Assembly (NCBI GenBank): GCA_963785755.1
Contig: CAWAXG010000020.1
Location: forward strand, 1-18,831
Direction of reading: 5' to 3'
From: JACCXG01 sp963785755
GTDB lineage: Bacteria > Acidobacteriota > Vicinamibacteria > Vicinamibacterales > 2-12-FULL-66-21
Length of the DNA: 18,831 nucleotides
Shown here: positions 6,439-14,011 of the stretch, in pieces
Position numbering within the stretch: the first letter of the stretch is position 1
Layout of the letters: each line of letters starts with the position of its first letter
The notes under the pieces: generated by a model
The model's database searches: none
The model's input: only the letters and a program-made list of their open reading frames with translations
What the model was told of the DNA's origin: nothing
Translations under genes and position numbers: made by a program

Positions 6439-7266
6439 TCAGCGGCGGCACGACGCGGGATTCGCCTTGACGAAGTACGGCCGGTAGTTCGACGCCTTCG
6501 GATCCATGCAGCCTTCGAGGTTGAGCAGCTCGACTTTCCGGAAATCGATCGGCGCCGTTTCCGCCTGCAGGGAGATGTAGCCGCCCGAGAGCTGCGTGCC
6601 GTCCACTTTGATCGCGGGATCGACGGGGTTGACCTGACCGCCGCCGATCTGCGGACGGTTGTACTCGAGCACGGTCTCCCCTTCGACCACGTGACGGATC
6701 AACTCGTTGCCGTGCACGACCACTTCGACCCGCACCCACTGATCCCCTTCGTAGGTCTTCGACTTCGAGTTGGTGCAGTGCCGCGTGACGAGCTTGCCCT
6801 CCATCTCGACGTTCGTGCCCGGCGTGCAGAGGTTCGCCGTGGTGCGCGGCTTGCCGAAGCCGCCGAGGAGCTGCACTTCGATCGAGATCGGAAAATCCTG
6901 GTCCTTCATCATCGTCTTCGGATGGGGCGAGTGAATCATCAGGCCGTTGTTGCGAATCGCCCATTCGAGGCCCGGGGCAATCGGCGAGACCTGATCGCCG
7001 ACGAAGCGGTACTCCGCCGCGAGGCGGTAATAGTTGAACGGCTCACGGTAGAAGATGTGACCGAACTCGTCGGTAAAGTTCTTCCACTTGTCGTAGCGGA
7101 CCTTGAACAACCCGTCCTCGACGCGGAACGTGTCGTTCAGGTTCACGCCGAGCTCGTGGTGCGCGAACTTGGGCGTCCAGTCCTTCAGGTCCTTGCCGTT
7201 GAACAGCTGGATCCAGTCTTTGGCGTCGATCTTCGGCTCCTGGGGCGGCGTCTGGCCAGACAGCAT
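6439..7266 (-). CDS. DUF1080 (3-keto-disaccharide hydrolase-like) protein
   Basis: The 275-residue frame shows the concanavalin-like DUF1080 fold (PF06439). WIQLFNGKDLKDW at residues 18-30 is the family's usual opening. Later come NNGLMIHSP (107-114), ISIEVQLLGG (128-136) and GGYISLQAE (228-236). The end carries GCMDPKASNYRPYF and a final Cys, a tail seen in acidobacterial members; Cys147, 164, 253 and 273 could form disulfides in the periplasm. Characterised relatives cleave 3-keto-glycosides or bind carbohydrate; this one's substrate is unknown. The frame as drawn lacks a signal peptide and a ribosome site. An ATG at 7300 with GGAGAG upstream encodes MSAVTVIAA, a good secretion start, but in another frame. 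One added or lost base near 7272-7278 would join the two, so the N-terminus is probably frameshifted. The gene lies between the dehydrogenase and the TonB receptor on the same strand. Confidence 0.85.
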   Translation of the reverse strand: MLSGQTPPQEPKIDAKDWIQLFNGKDLKDWTPKFAHHELGVNLNDTFRVEDGLFKVRYDKWKNFTDEFGHIFYREPFNYYRLAAEYRFVGDQVSPIAPGLEWAIRNNGLMIHSPHPKTMMKDQDFPISIEVQLLGGFGKPRTTANLCTPGTNVEMEGKLVTRHCTNSKSKTYEGDQWVRVEVVVHGNELIRHVVEGETVLEYNRPQIGGGQVNPVDPAIKVDGTQLSGGYISLQAETAPIDFRKVELLNLEGCMDPKASNYRPYFVKANPASCRR

Positions 7267-7310
7267 CGCCGCGAGCTGCGATCACGGTCACGGCGCTCAT
7301 TGAGCTCTCC
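7267..7310 (-). other. Displaced start and signal peptide of the DUF1080 gene
   Basis: GGAGAG (7305-7310) precedes an ATG at 7298-7300 whose frame reads MSAVTVIAA, a typical signal-peptide beginning. The frame then diverges from the DUF1080 frame, in which a TGA lies only a few codons upstream of the Met at 7266. The ribosome site and start are therefore intact but out of phase with the gene. Either a real frameshift or a sequencing indel is needed to explain this. Confidence 0.55.
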
Positions 7311-7316
7311 GAGCGT

Positions 7317-7456
7317 CACTCCCAATTTCCAAGCGTTCCAACTCCCAGATCGTCCGGACGGGCCGGGTGAAAGGCGCTACAACCAGCTACGTCGCGCTAC
7401 TTGTACCCAGTCGTCCGAGCGGTATGCTTGGGAGTTGGGAGTTGAAGTTGGGAGTT
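7317..7456. repeat. AACTCCC-family inverted repeat filling a gene gap
   Basis: The left arm (7317-7346) contains CACTCCC, AATTTCC and AACTCCC. The right arm (7430-7456) reads GGGAGTT, GGGAGTT, GAAGTT and GGGAGTT, the reverse-complement family. The loop is about 83 bases. The element occupies nearly the whole gap between the dehydrogenase stop (7464) and the DUF1080 start region (7300), so any read-through transcript would contain both arms. Confidence 0.7.
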
Positions 7457-7463
7457 GACAACT

Positions 7464-10400
7464 TCATTTCAGAGTGGAAAGAGCCTCGACCAGATCCCTG
7501 ATTTCCCGCGGCTTGAGGATCGCGCCGAACGGGGGCATCGCGGACACCGGGTTCGTTCGTTCGGCGATCTCGGACTTCGGGACACGGCGTTCGGCTGGCG
7601 GATCGCCGACCATCAGCACGACCTCGGTCTCCGTCTCCTGGCGCAGCGTGCCGTCGACGCGCTGGCCGTTGCGGAGCGTGATCCCCACCGTGCCGAAGCC
7701 TGGCGCGATGCGCTTGTTCGGCTCGATCAACGACTCCAGCAGCTGCTCGCGCGTGAGCGTCGCGGCAATCTTCGTGAGATTCGGCCCAACCTCGGCGCCG
7801 TCTCCACCGATCGCGTGGCAGCGCAGGCACTGGGCCGCTGGATTCTGAACCACGACCTGCTGGCCGCGCCTCGCGTCCCCTCCGGTCATCAGCCCGTCGC
7901 GAAAGGCCATCATGAGGGAGTCCGCCTTGCGGGCCTTCTGGTATGCCTCGAGGCGCCGGGTCAGCGGTTCGTAGGCGTCAGCCTGTACGGCCTCCACCAG
8001 ATCGATCTGCAGCTCGTTCGACAGCTTGCCGGCGCTGAGCTCATCGAGGTAGGTGCCGAGCAGCCGCCGCGAGTCCGCGGTCTTCAGCGTGCCGAGCACC
8101 TCGAGTGCCCCCTGTTTTTCCGGGAGCGCCCCGTCCTTGATCAGGGCGGCGAGATGCTGGACCTTCGCGGCCGACGACATCGCCAGACCCGGGAGGATTC
8201 CCAGGGCCGCCCGGCGAACCGCGGGTTCCTTGTCGGCGAGCGCGATCTGCATGAGCTCGTCGGCGCTGCCCACCTTCAGCGTCTGCAGGGCGCGCAGCGA
8301 GGCGAGACGGACCTGATACGACGGATCGGTTCGAAGCTGCGCCAGCAGAACCGGCGCCGCGGCCTTGACATCGAGCGATCCCGCGGCATCGGCCAGTGCG
8401 ATCTTCATTTCCTGAGTGGCAGCTGGCGCGGCATTCTTGGCCACGCCGTCGATCAGCTTCTGCACCGCAGCCCGTGCGGCGGCAGCATCGCGCGTGGGTT
8501 TCGATCCCCCCTGCGGTGAACCTGACGCATCGAAGCCATCGAGGTAGAAGCCGTCCACCCGATCCATCGGCGAGGGCGCCGGCCAGACGCCGAGCACGGC
8601 GACGGCCTCGACGCGCAACTCGTCGGGCCGCGCGGTATCGGCCGCGAAGGCGGCGACGCGCTCGAGCGCCTCGGTGCTGCCGACCCGGAGGTTCGCGTTG
8701 ATCGCCCGGCGAAGCAGCGGCTCGCTCGTGAAGCGCTTCTCGCCAAGCAGCGCCGCGAGGCGCGGTACCGCGGCGCGAATCGAGCCGTCGTCATTGATGG
8801 CCCTGGCCGCATCGGTGACGACCTGTTGCTCGGCGTCGGTCAGGAAACTTGCCACCCCTGCGTGCCCCATCCGCCGCAGCGCGACGATCGCGGCCGTGCG
8901 GACGGCACGCGACTGGTGCTTCGACAGCGCCTCGAGCGCCGCACCATCGCCGATGCTGGCGAGCGCGAGGCCGCCGGCGTGCTGAATGTAGATATCGTGG
9001 CCGTCGTTGTCCTGGAGCATGTCGACCAGGGCGGCCACCGCCGGCTTGTAGGCGATGCGGCCGATCGCTTCGGCGGCGAAGAACCGCGCGCGCGGCGCGG
9101 TATCCATGAGCAGCGGCAGCAGTCGATCCGCCGCTGCCGCGTAGCGCACGTCCCCTATCATCTTCGCCGCCTGCGCCCGCACTTCGTCGTCGGCATCGGA
9201 CAGGAATGCGGTCAGCTGCGATGCATGCTGCGGATCGCGCCGCGCGAGCTGCGCCACGCCCCACAATCCGTGCAACCGTGCGAGCGGGTTCGACGTCTCG
9301 CGCGCCGCCGCCAGCAGCGCCTGCACATCGCCGCGGCGGACGAGATCGAACTGCGCCTTCTGGCGAACGCGCATGTCGGCGTGCCGGAGCAGCGCCGCCA
9401 CATCACCCGCGCCGCGGCTGGCAAAATTTTCGACCAGGAGCGCGTTGACTTCCTTGCGAATGGCGCTGCCCGCGACCGCGGGCGCATCCAGCTTCCAGAG
9501 CCGCCCGGCGTTCTTCGATTGCCAGCCCGTAATCCAGTCGGTCACGTAAAGCGCGCCGTCGGGACCGAACTTGATGCCGATGGCGAGAATGCCCCGAAGC
9601 AGCTGCTTCTCGGGCCCCATTGCGAAGCCCGCGCCCTCCTCTTTCAGCGTGAACCCGAAGATTCGCGCGCCGGATGCCGAACCGGGAAAGCTCGTGACGA
9701 AGAAATGATTCCGCCACTCTTCCGAGAGCGCGGTCCCCGGGTTGTAAGCCATCCCGGAGGGCCCGGCGTGCCAGTTCGCAATCGGCGGCACGATGTGCGC
9801 CGACTGGCCCGGGTGGCGCGGCTTGAACAGCGTCTCGTCCATCCAGACGTTGTAGCGATTGTTCTTGGGATCGGTGTACTTGCCGTACTGCCAGTTGGAG
9901 CGCCAGCCGCTGTCGGAGCCAAAGGGAATGTAGACGACGCGCTCGCTCTCGCCTTGATGATCCCCGTCGTTGTCGACGCTGATCAGATTGCCGCGTTCGT
10001 CGAACGAGAATTCCTGGAGGTTACGGATGCCCGCGGCGAAGACCTCGAAGTTCGATCCGTCGATCTCGGAGCGGAGGACGGCGCCCTGGTTCGGGTACGC
10101 CCAGCGCCGGCCCGACTTGTCGGTGACGCTGAAGCCGATGTCGCCGACTTCCCAGTACAGCCGGCCGTCGGGCCCCTGCATCACACCCGAGATGCCGTGC
10201 CCGGCAAACGCCGGATGCGTGTTGTAGCCTTCGCTGATCGGCACCTGCTGATCGATGACGCCGTCGCCGCTGGTGTCACGGAGGCGATACACGCCTGGCG
10301 CCATGCCGAAGATCACGTCCCCCTCGTGATACAGGACTCCGCCGACCACATCCCAGGTCGGGTCCTCGTTGAACCCTTCCTTCATGATCTGTGAGAAGTC

Positions 10401-10931
10401 GGCGAAGCCGTCGCCATCGGTGTCCTGCACGCGATGGAGGCGCTCCTTGAACTCGGCGAGATCGCGGATGTCCCGGGTGCCATCCTTGTTGAGGTCCTGG
10501 ATCCAGGTGTTCTTCTCGCTGTTCTCCGGCGTCATGATCTTGCGGTAGAAGCTGCGCAGGTCGTCCACGGTTCGCAGGGTATGGACGACCGGCATCCAGT
10601 CCTGATGTCCGCGGATGTCGAGCGGCAGATTGGCGCGCGACGAACTGGTCGCGTAGACCGTTCCGTTCGGCGCGACGTCAATCGCGATCGGATCGCCGAG
10701 GAGCGTCTCGGGCGCCCACAGCGTCAACTCGAGGCCGGGCGGGAGCTCGACCTTGACCTTGCTTCGCGTTTCTCTGGCGAGCCGGGCGGCGTCGGCCTGG
10801 CTGATCCGTACCGTTCCGGAGGAGTCCCCGGCGCCAGCCTTCGATGGTTGTTGAGAACCGTTCGCCCCGATCGTCAGCGTCAGCGTGGGAACGGTCAGCA
10901 GTGAAGCAAGAACGCACCACCGACCCAGCAT
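7464..10931 (-). CDS. Secreted propeller/HEAT-repeat/cytochrome c dehydrogenase
   Basis: The 1155-residue protein starts at the ATG at 10931; a GTG at 10943 adds four residues, and neither start has a clear ribosome site. Residues 1-26 are a signal peptide (MLGRWCVLASLLTVPTLTL). Residues about 65-480 form a glucose/sorbosone-dehydrogenase-like beta-propeller of the TIGR02604 type with calcium-binding loops DLNKDGTRD (146-154), DTDGDGFAD (170-178) and DTSGDGVID (219-227). Residues about 490-1000 are HEAT-like helical repeats (for example DADDEVRAQAAKMIGDVR). The C-terminus is a TIGR02603-type haem domain with CLRCH at 1035-1039, VGPNL after it, and a distal Met in SAMPP near 1132. Such proteins are extracytoplasmic and probably oxidise a sugar or polyol and pass electrons to the covalent haem. 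No substrate has been assigned for this subtype. A DUF1080 gene follows on the same strand, which fits oxidation followed by cleavage of a glycoside. Confidence 0.88.
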   Translation of the reverse strand: MLGRWCVLASLLTVPTLTLTIGANGSQQPSKAGAGDSSGTVRISQADAARLARETRSKVKVELPPGLELTLWAPETLLGDPIAIDVAPNGTVYATSSSRANLPLDIRGHQDWMPVVHTLRTVDDLRSFYRKIMTPENSEKNTWIQDLNKDGTRDIRDLAEFKERLHRVQDTDGDGFADFSQIMKEGFNEDPTWDVVGGVLYHEGDVIFGMAPGVYRLRDTSGDGVIDQQVPISEGYNTHPAFAGHGISGVMQGPDGRLYWEVGDIGFSVTDKSGRRWAYPNQGAVLRSEIDGSNFEVFAAGIRNLQEFSFDERGNLISVDNDGDHQGESERVVYIPFGSDSGWRSNWQYGKYTDPKNNRYNVWMDETLFKPRHPGQSAHIVPPIANWHAGPSGMAYNPGTALSEEWRNHFFVTSFPGSASGARIFGFTLKEEGAGFAMGPEKQLLRGILAIGIKFGPDGALYVTDWITGWQSKNAGRLWKLDAPAVAGSAIRKEVNALLVENFASRGAGDVAALLRHADMRVRQKAQFDLVRRGDVQALLAAARETSNPLARLHGLWGVAQLARRDPQHASQLTAFLSDADDEVRAQAAKMIGDVRYAAAADRLLPLLMDTAPRARFFAAEAIGRIAYKPAVAALVDMLQDNDGHDIYIQHAGGLALASIGDGAALEALSKHQSRAVRTAAIVALRRMGHAGVASFLTDAEQQVVTDAARAINDDGSIRAAVPRLAALLGEKRFTSEPLLRRAINANLRVGSTEALERVAAFAADTARPDELRVEAVAVLGVWPAPSPMDRVDGFYLDGFDASGSPQGGSKPTRDAAAARAAVQKLIDGVAKNAAPAATQEMKIALADAAGSLDVKAAAPVLLAQLRTDPSYQVRLASLRALQTLKVGSADELMQIALADKEPAVRRAALGILPGLAMSSAAKVQHLAALIKDGALPEKQGALEVLGTLKTADSRRLLGTYLDELSAGKLSNELQIDLVEAVQADAYEPLTRRLEAYQKARKADSLMMAFRDGLMTGGDARRGQQVVVQNPAAQCLRCHAIGGDGAEVGPNLTKIAATLTREQLLESLIEPNKRIAPGFGTVGITLRNGQRVDGTLRQETETEVVLMVGDPPAERRVPKSEIAERTNPVSAMPPFGAILKPREIRDLVEALSTLK

Positions 10932-11057
10932 TGAGATACGCACGGCGGAAGTTTACCGCAGCGGCGATTCGGTGGCAGCGGCTATGTGCCCATGACGTAC
11001 ACGGCCCGTGCGGCGTGATCCGTGAACCGTGGCCGCTGTGCGCGGACTACGCGGGAC

Positions 11058-11843
11058 TCAGAACTCCGCTATCGCGATATTCCTGAACTGCACCAGGCTC
11101 GGCGGGCTCGTCCATTGATCGTCCTTCTTCGATCCGTGATGCTGCAGCGCGAGGGGACCGGTCTTGGGCACGTCGGGCAGTTCCGCGTTCGAGATGACGG
11201 TCACCCCGTTGAGCACGACGGTGAGCCGCGTCCCGCGCATCGTGATCTCGAACTGATTCCATTCGCCGATGTTCTTGTCGGCGGGCTTCGACGGCGTCAC
11301 GCCGGCGCGGACCGCGGCGGGCATCTTGTTGTTCATGCGATACCCGTAGACCTCCCCCGATCCGATCGGCCAGCACCAGATGTTGACCTGCGCGTTGGGG
11401 CTGCCCCGCAGGTAGACACCCGAGTCCGAATCGGGCACCGAAATCCGGATGTCGCGGCCGTTCTCATCCTTCTTGTGGGTCCCGTCCGGCTTGACGATGA
11501 AGACGTTCGGGTTGACGTAGGGCGTCGCCTTGATGCGCCACTCGAGACGCAGGGTGAAATCGCCGTACGATTTTTCCGAGAACAGGCTCTTCTCGCCGGA
11601 GGCCTCGCTCGCCGCGTCGTAGTCGATCACGCCATCGACGACCTTCCAGTGCCCGTTGTCTCCCGGAGGAATCTTCCAGCCTGAAAGATCCTTGCCGTTG
11701 AAAATCGGGACGAATTTGGGCTCCGGCGGCTTCGGAGCGGTCTGCATCTCGGCCGTCCGGTGCCCGGCACTGATGGCGAAGCCGAACGACGTGAACACGA
11801 AGGCGATCAGCAGCATGCGAACGGAGGACGGTTTGGCGCTCAT
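11058..11843 (-). CDS. Secreted DUF1080 protein
   Basis: The 261-residue protein has an N-terminal hydrophobic segment (MLLIAFVFTSFGFAISAG, residues 10-27) that should serve as a signal peptide or membrane anchor. The DUF1080 domain then spans about residues 44-261: FVPIFNGKDLSGWKIP (44-59), GHWKVVDGVIDYD (64-76), FTLRLEWRI (96-104), SDSGVYLRG (139-147), GPLALQHHG (229-237) and the closing VQFRNIAIAEF. These are the standard motifs of this fold. It is only distantly similar to the DUF1080 protein at 6439-7266 and lacks its Cys-containing tail, so the two are paralogues of different subgroups rather than a recent duplication. The likely role is hydrolysis or binding of a carbohydrate derivative in the periplasm. 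It lies 127 bases upstream of the dehydrogenase on the same strand. The 10932-11057 gap shows no clear terminator, so co-transcription is possible. No strong ribosome site precedes the ATG. Confidence 0.85.
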   Translation of the reverse strand: MSAKPSSVRMLLIAFVFTSFGFAISAGHRTAEMQTAPKPPEPKFVPIFNGKDLSGWKIPPGDNGHWKVVDGVIDYDAASEASGEKSLFSEKSYGDFTLRLEWRIKATPYVNPNVFIVKPDGTHKKDENGRDIRISVPDSDSGVYLRGSPNAQVNIWCWPIGSGEVYGYRMNNKMPAAVRAGVTPSKPADKNIGEWNQFEITMRGTRLTVVLNGVTVISNAELPDVPKTGPLALQHHGSKKDDQWTSPPSLVQFRNIAIAEF

Positions 11844-11934
11844 GACTGCTTAATTTACTCCCGAATCTGGCCGGCGTCGACTTGGATACCCTTCCAGCCT
11901 TCATGCCTGCGAGCCACGGGAAAGCCCCGATCGA
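11844..11934. promoter_or_regulatory. Divergent intergenic region
   Basis: This 91-base gap separates the leftward DUF1080 gene from the rightward Nramp-like gene and should hold promoters for both. An AT-rich stretch (TTAATTTACTC, about 11850-11860) lies next to the DUF1080 start. No consensus -35/-10 pair or operator can be named with confidence. Confidence 0.3.
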
Positions 11935-13410
11935 ATGTCCCGCCGCGGCCACTCGTGCCGCCGCCGATCATCCGTCATGAGCACCGTCACCGCAGGCTCG
12001 ACCGGTCCCGGCGTCCCCAGGCCGCGATCGGCGGTCGCCCGGCCGCGTGCCACGGCCGACGACGATCCGTACATCCTCACGTCGGACGGCATCGAACCGC
12101 CTCCGGCAACCATCGGGCGAGCGATGCGACGGATCGGCCCGGGCATGGTGCTCGCCGCGTCGATCGTCGGCTCCGGCGAGCTGATTGCCACGACCACGCT
12201 CGGCGCACAGGTCGGATTCGCGGCGTTGTGGATCATCCTCGTCAGCTGCGCCATCAAGCCGGTCGTCCAGGGAGAGCTCGGGCGCTACACCATCGCGACA
12301 GGCGATACCGGACTCGAGGGCTTCAACCGGCTGCCGGGGCCGCGGCTCGGCGTCAACTGGCTGGTGTGGGCGTGGGCCGTGACCGTCCTGCTGACGCTGC
12401 TGCAGGTCGGCGGCATGTATGGCGGGGTCGCGCAGGTCCTGCATCTGCTGGTTCCGGCCGTGTCGGTCAACGTCTGGGTCGGGGTCTGCATGGTCCTGAC
12501 CATCGCCGTCCTCATCGGCGGCGGCTACGAGCGGATCGAGAAGCTGGCGCTCGTGAAGGTGGGCTTCTTTTCGCTGTTGACCGTCTTCGCCGCGGCGGTG
12601 CTGCTGCGCCGCGCGAATGCGATCAGCGCCGCCGATCTGGCGAGCGGCCTCAGCCTGCAGCTGCCGGCCGCCGGACTGGCCACCGCCATCGCGGTATTTG
12701 GCATCACCGGCGTCGGCGCAACCGAGCTCGTGCAGTATCCGTACTGGTGCGTCGAGAAAGGCTACGCGCGCTTCGTCGGTCCTCGCGACAACTCCGCCGC
12801 CTGGGCGGCCCGCGCCCGCGGCTGGATCCGCGTCATGCACCTCGACATCATCTGCTCGCTCGTGATCTACACGCTGGCGACCGTCGCGTTCTATCTGCTC
12901 GGCGCCGGCATCCTGAACCGGATGGGCGTCATCCCCGCCGAACGTGACACCGTCCAGGTTCTCTCACAGATCTATACCCAGACGCTCGGCGAGTGGGCGT
13001 TGTGGCTGTTCTATGCCGGCGCGGTCGTGACCCTGTACGGCACCATCTTCGCGGCGACGGCCGGGCATTCGCGCCTGTACGCGGACGCCGTACGCGTGGC
13101 CGGCGTCTACGCGCGCGAAGACACCGGCGCCCGCCGGCGCTGGCGCAATATCTTTCTGATCCTCCTCTCGGTCATTCCTCCGGTCCTCTACTGGTTCATC
13201 GCGTCGCCCGTCCAGATGGTCGTCGCCGGCGGCCTCGCGCAGGCCGCGATGCTGCCCCTCATCGGGATCGCCGCCGTCTTCCTGCGCCACAAGCACCTTC
13301 CCGCCGACATCCAGCCCATGCCGGTCACGACCGTTTCGCTCTGGATAGCGACGATCGTGATGGGGGGATTCGCGGCGTATTACGCCGCGAGCCGGTTGGG
13401 GTTGATCTAG
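11935..13410 (+). CDS. Nramp-fold transporter lacking canonical metal ligands
   Basis: The 491-residue membrane protein has about 11 hydrophobic segments from residue 66 to the end and an Nramp-family layout. In canonical Nramp proteins the first helix carries DPGN and the sixth carries MPH, which together bind Mn or Fe. Here the first helix reads MVLAASIVGSGELIATTT with GSGE at 79-82, and the sixth-helix region reads FGITGVGATELVQYPYW (about 254-270) without MPH. The usual metal ligands are therefore missing, so the transported substrate is uncertain although the fold is recognisable. The start could also be the ATG at 11977, which removes an Arg-rich 14-residue leader; neither start has a good ribosome site. 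The N-terminal 55 residues are hydrophilic and of low complexity. The gene is divergent from the DUF1080 gene and is followed by a hairpin repeat, so it is probably transcribed alone. Confidence 0.85.
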   Translation: MSRRGHSCRRRSSVMSTVTAGSTGPGVPRPRSAVARPRATADDDPYILTSDGIEPPPATIGRAMRRIGPGMVLAASIVGSGELIATTTLGAQVGFAALWIILVSCAIKPVVQGELGRYTIATGDTGLEGFNRLPGPRLGVNWLVWAWAVTVLLTLLQVGGMYGGVAQVLHLLVPAVSVNVWVGVCMVLTIAVLIGGGYERIEKLALVKVGFFSLLTVFAAAVLLRRANAISAADLASGLSLQLPAAGLATAIAVFGITGVGATELVQYPYWCVEKGYARFVGPRDNSAAWAARARGWIRVMHLDIICSLVIYTLATVAFYLLGAGILNRMGVIPAERDTVQVLSQIYTQTLGEWALWLFYAGAVVTLYGTIFAATAGHSRLYADAVRVAGVYAREDTGARRRWRNIFLILLSVIPPVLYWFIASPVQMVVAGGLAQAAMLPLIGIAAVFLRHKHLPADIQPMPVTTVSLWIATIVMGGFAAYYAASRLGLI

Positions 13411-13449
13411 TAGTTTCGGGGCTCCTCCTCAGACATGGCCGACGGCCTT

Positions 13450-13551
13450 GCGCTTCGCGCTGCACGAAGGCACGACGTCACGAAGTCACGAAGGCTCGGT
13501 TCAGAAACCTCATTCGTCGTGCCGTCGTGCCGTCGTGCCGTCGTGCCCAGC
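13450..13551. repeat. Dispersed hairpin element, copy C
   Basis: The left arm (13450-13497) begins GCGCTTCGCGCTGCACG and differs from the 2642-2689 copy at about three positions. The right arm (13513-13551) has TTCGTCGTGCCGTCG, further CCGTCGTG units and a CCCAGCGG end. The loop is about 15 bases. It begins 40 bases after the Nramp-like stop and could fold in the 3' end of that transcript, but no U-run follows, so it is not called a terminator. Confidence 0.8.
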
Positions 13552-13630
13552 GGTAGCGGTAGCCGTCGGTCATGATCAGCCGCCTGGCTCGGGCAACCAT
13601 CCCCGCCCCCACTCCGTCCAATCTCTCGAC

Positions 13631-13660
13631 ATATAGGTCTGCTGCATATAGGCTTGCTGC
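13631..13660 (+). promoter_or_regulatory. Tandem 15-base repeat abutting the padR start (candidate operator/promoter)
   Basis: ATATAGGTCTGCTGC (13631-13645) is followed without gap by ATATAGGCTTGCTGC (13646-13660), matching at 13 of 15 positions and ending exactly at the ATG of the PadR gene. The repeat takes the place where a Shine-Dalgarno would be, and none is seen. ATATAGG resembles a -10 element, so the message may be leaderless or nearly so. PadR proteins commonly repress their own promoters, which makes this a good operator candidate. Confidence 0.5.
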
Positions 13661-13999
13661 ATGTCGAACCGCCGCGCCATCGATGAAGCCAAGAAAGGGA
13701 GCGCCGAGCTGTTCATCCTCGCCGTCGTCGAGGACGAAGGGCACCATGGCTACCAGATCGCGAAGTTGATCGAGAGCCGTTCCGGCGGCGACCTGACGTT
13801 CACCCTGGCCTCGCTCTACGCCACCCTGTACCGCATGGAAGACCGCGGCTGGATCAGGAGCCGCTGGGTCGAGAAGGCCGGCCAGCGCCGGCGGTGCTAC
13901 TACCGGATCACTGACGCCGGCCGGAAAGTGCTCGCGGAGCAGCGCGCGGACTGGAGACGGTTCGTCGCCGCTCTCGGCCAGGTCGCCGGCGTGAAGTAG
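13661..13999 (+). CDS. PadR-family transcriptional regulator
   Basis: The 112-residue protein is a winged-helix repressor of the small PadR class. GSAELFILAVVEDEGHHGYQ (residues 13-32) is the first helix and turn with the family HGYQIAK signature. The recognition helix region reads FTLASLYATLYRMEDRGWI, and the wing is RSRWVEKAGQRRRCYYRITDAGRKVL. The short C-terminal helix (AEQRADWRRFVAALGQVAG) would form the dimer. PadR dimers bind operator repeats and release DNA on binding a ligand. In acidobacteria such regulators very often sit directly upstream of ADOP permeases, as here (143 bases to the next start). It probably controls itself and the permeases. The ATG at 13661 is the only sensible start. 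Confidence 0.93.
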   Translation: MSNRRAIDEAKKGSAELFILAVVEDEGHHGYQIAKLIESRSGGDLTFTLASLYATLYRMEDRGWIRSRWVEKAGQRRRCYYRITDAGRKVLAEQRADWRRFVAALGQVAGVK

Positions 14000-14011
14000 G
14001 CAGTGCCGCTA

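Noticed and set aside
8826..10394. 522-codon plus-strand frame opposite the dehydrogenase
   Set aside because: Antisense shadow of the propeller and HEAT region; composition is typical of a shadow frame.
10944..11057. Small RNA or gene between the dehydrogenase and the upstream DUF1080 gene
   Set aside because: Only weak GTGATCCGTGAACCGTG-like repetition is visible; no hairpin with a U-run and no credible frame.
11968..12840. 290-codon minus-strand frame opposite the Nramp-like gene
   Set aside because: Asp/Arg/Gly-rich antisense shadow of a clear membrane protein gene.
13450..13551. Intrinsic terminator of the Nramp-like gene
   Set aside because: The hairpin is strong but no U-run follows on either strand, and the same element occurs at sites that are not simple gene ends.
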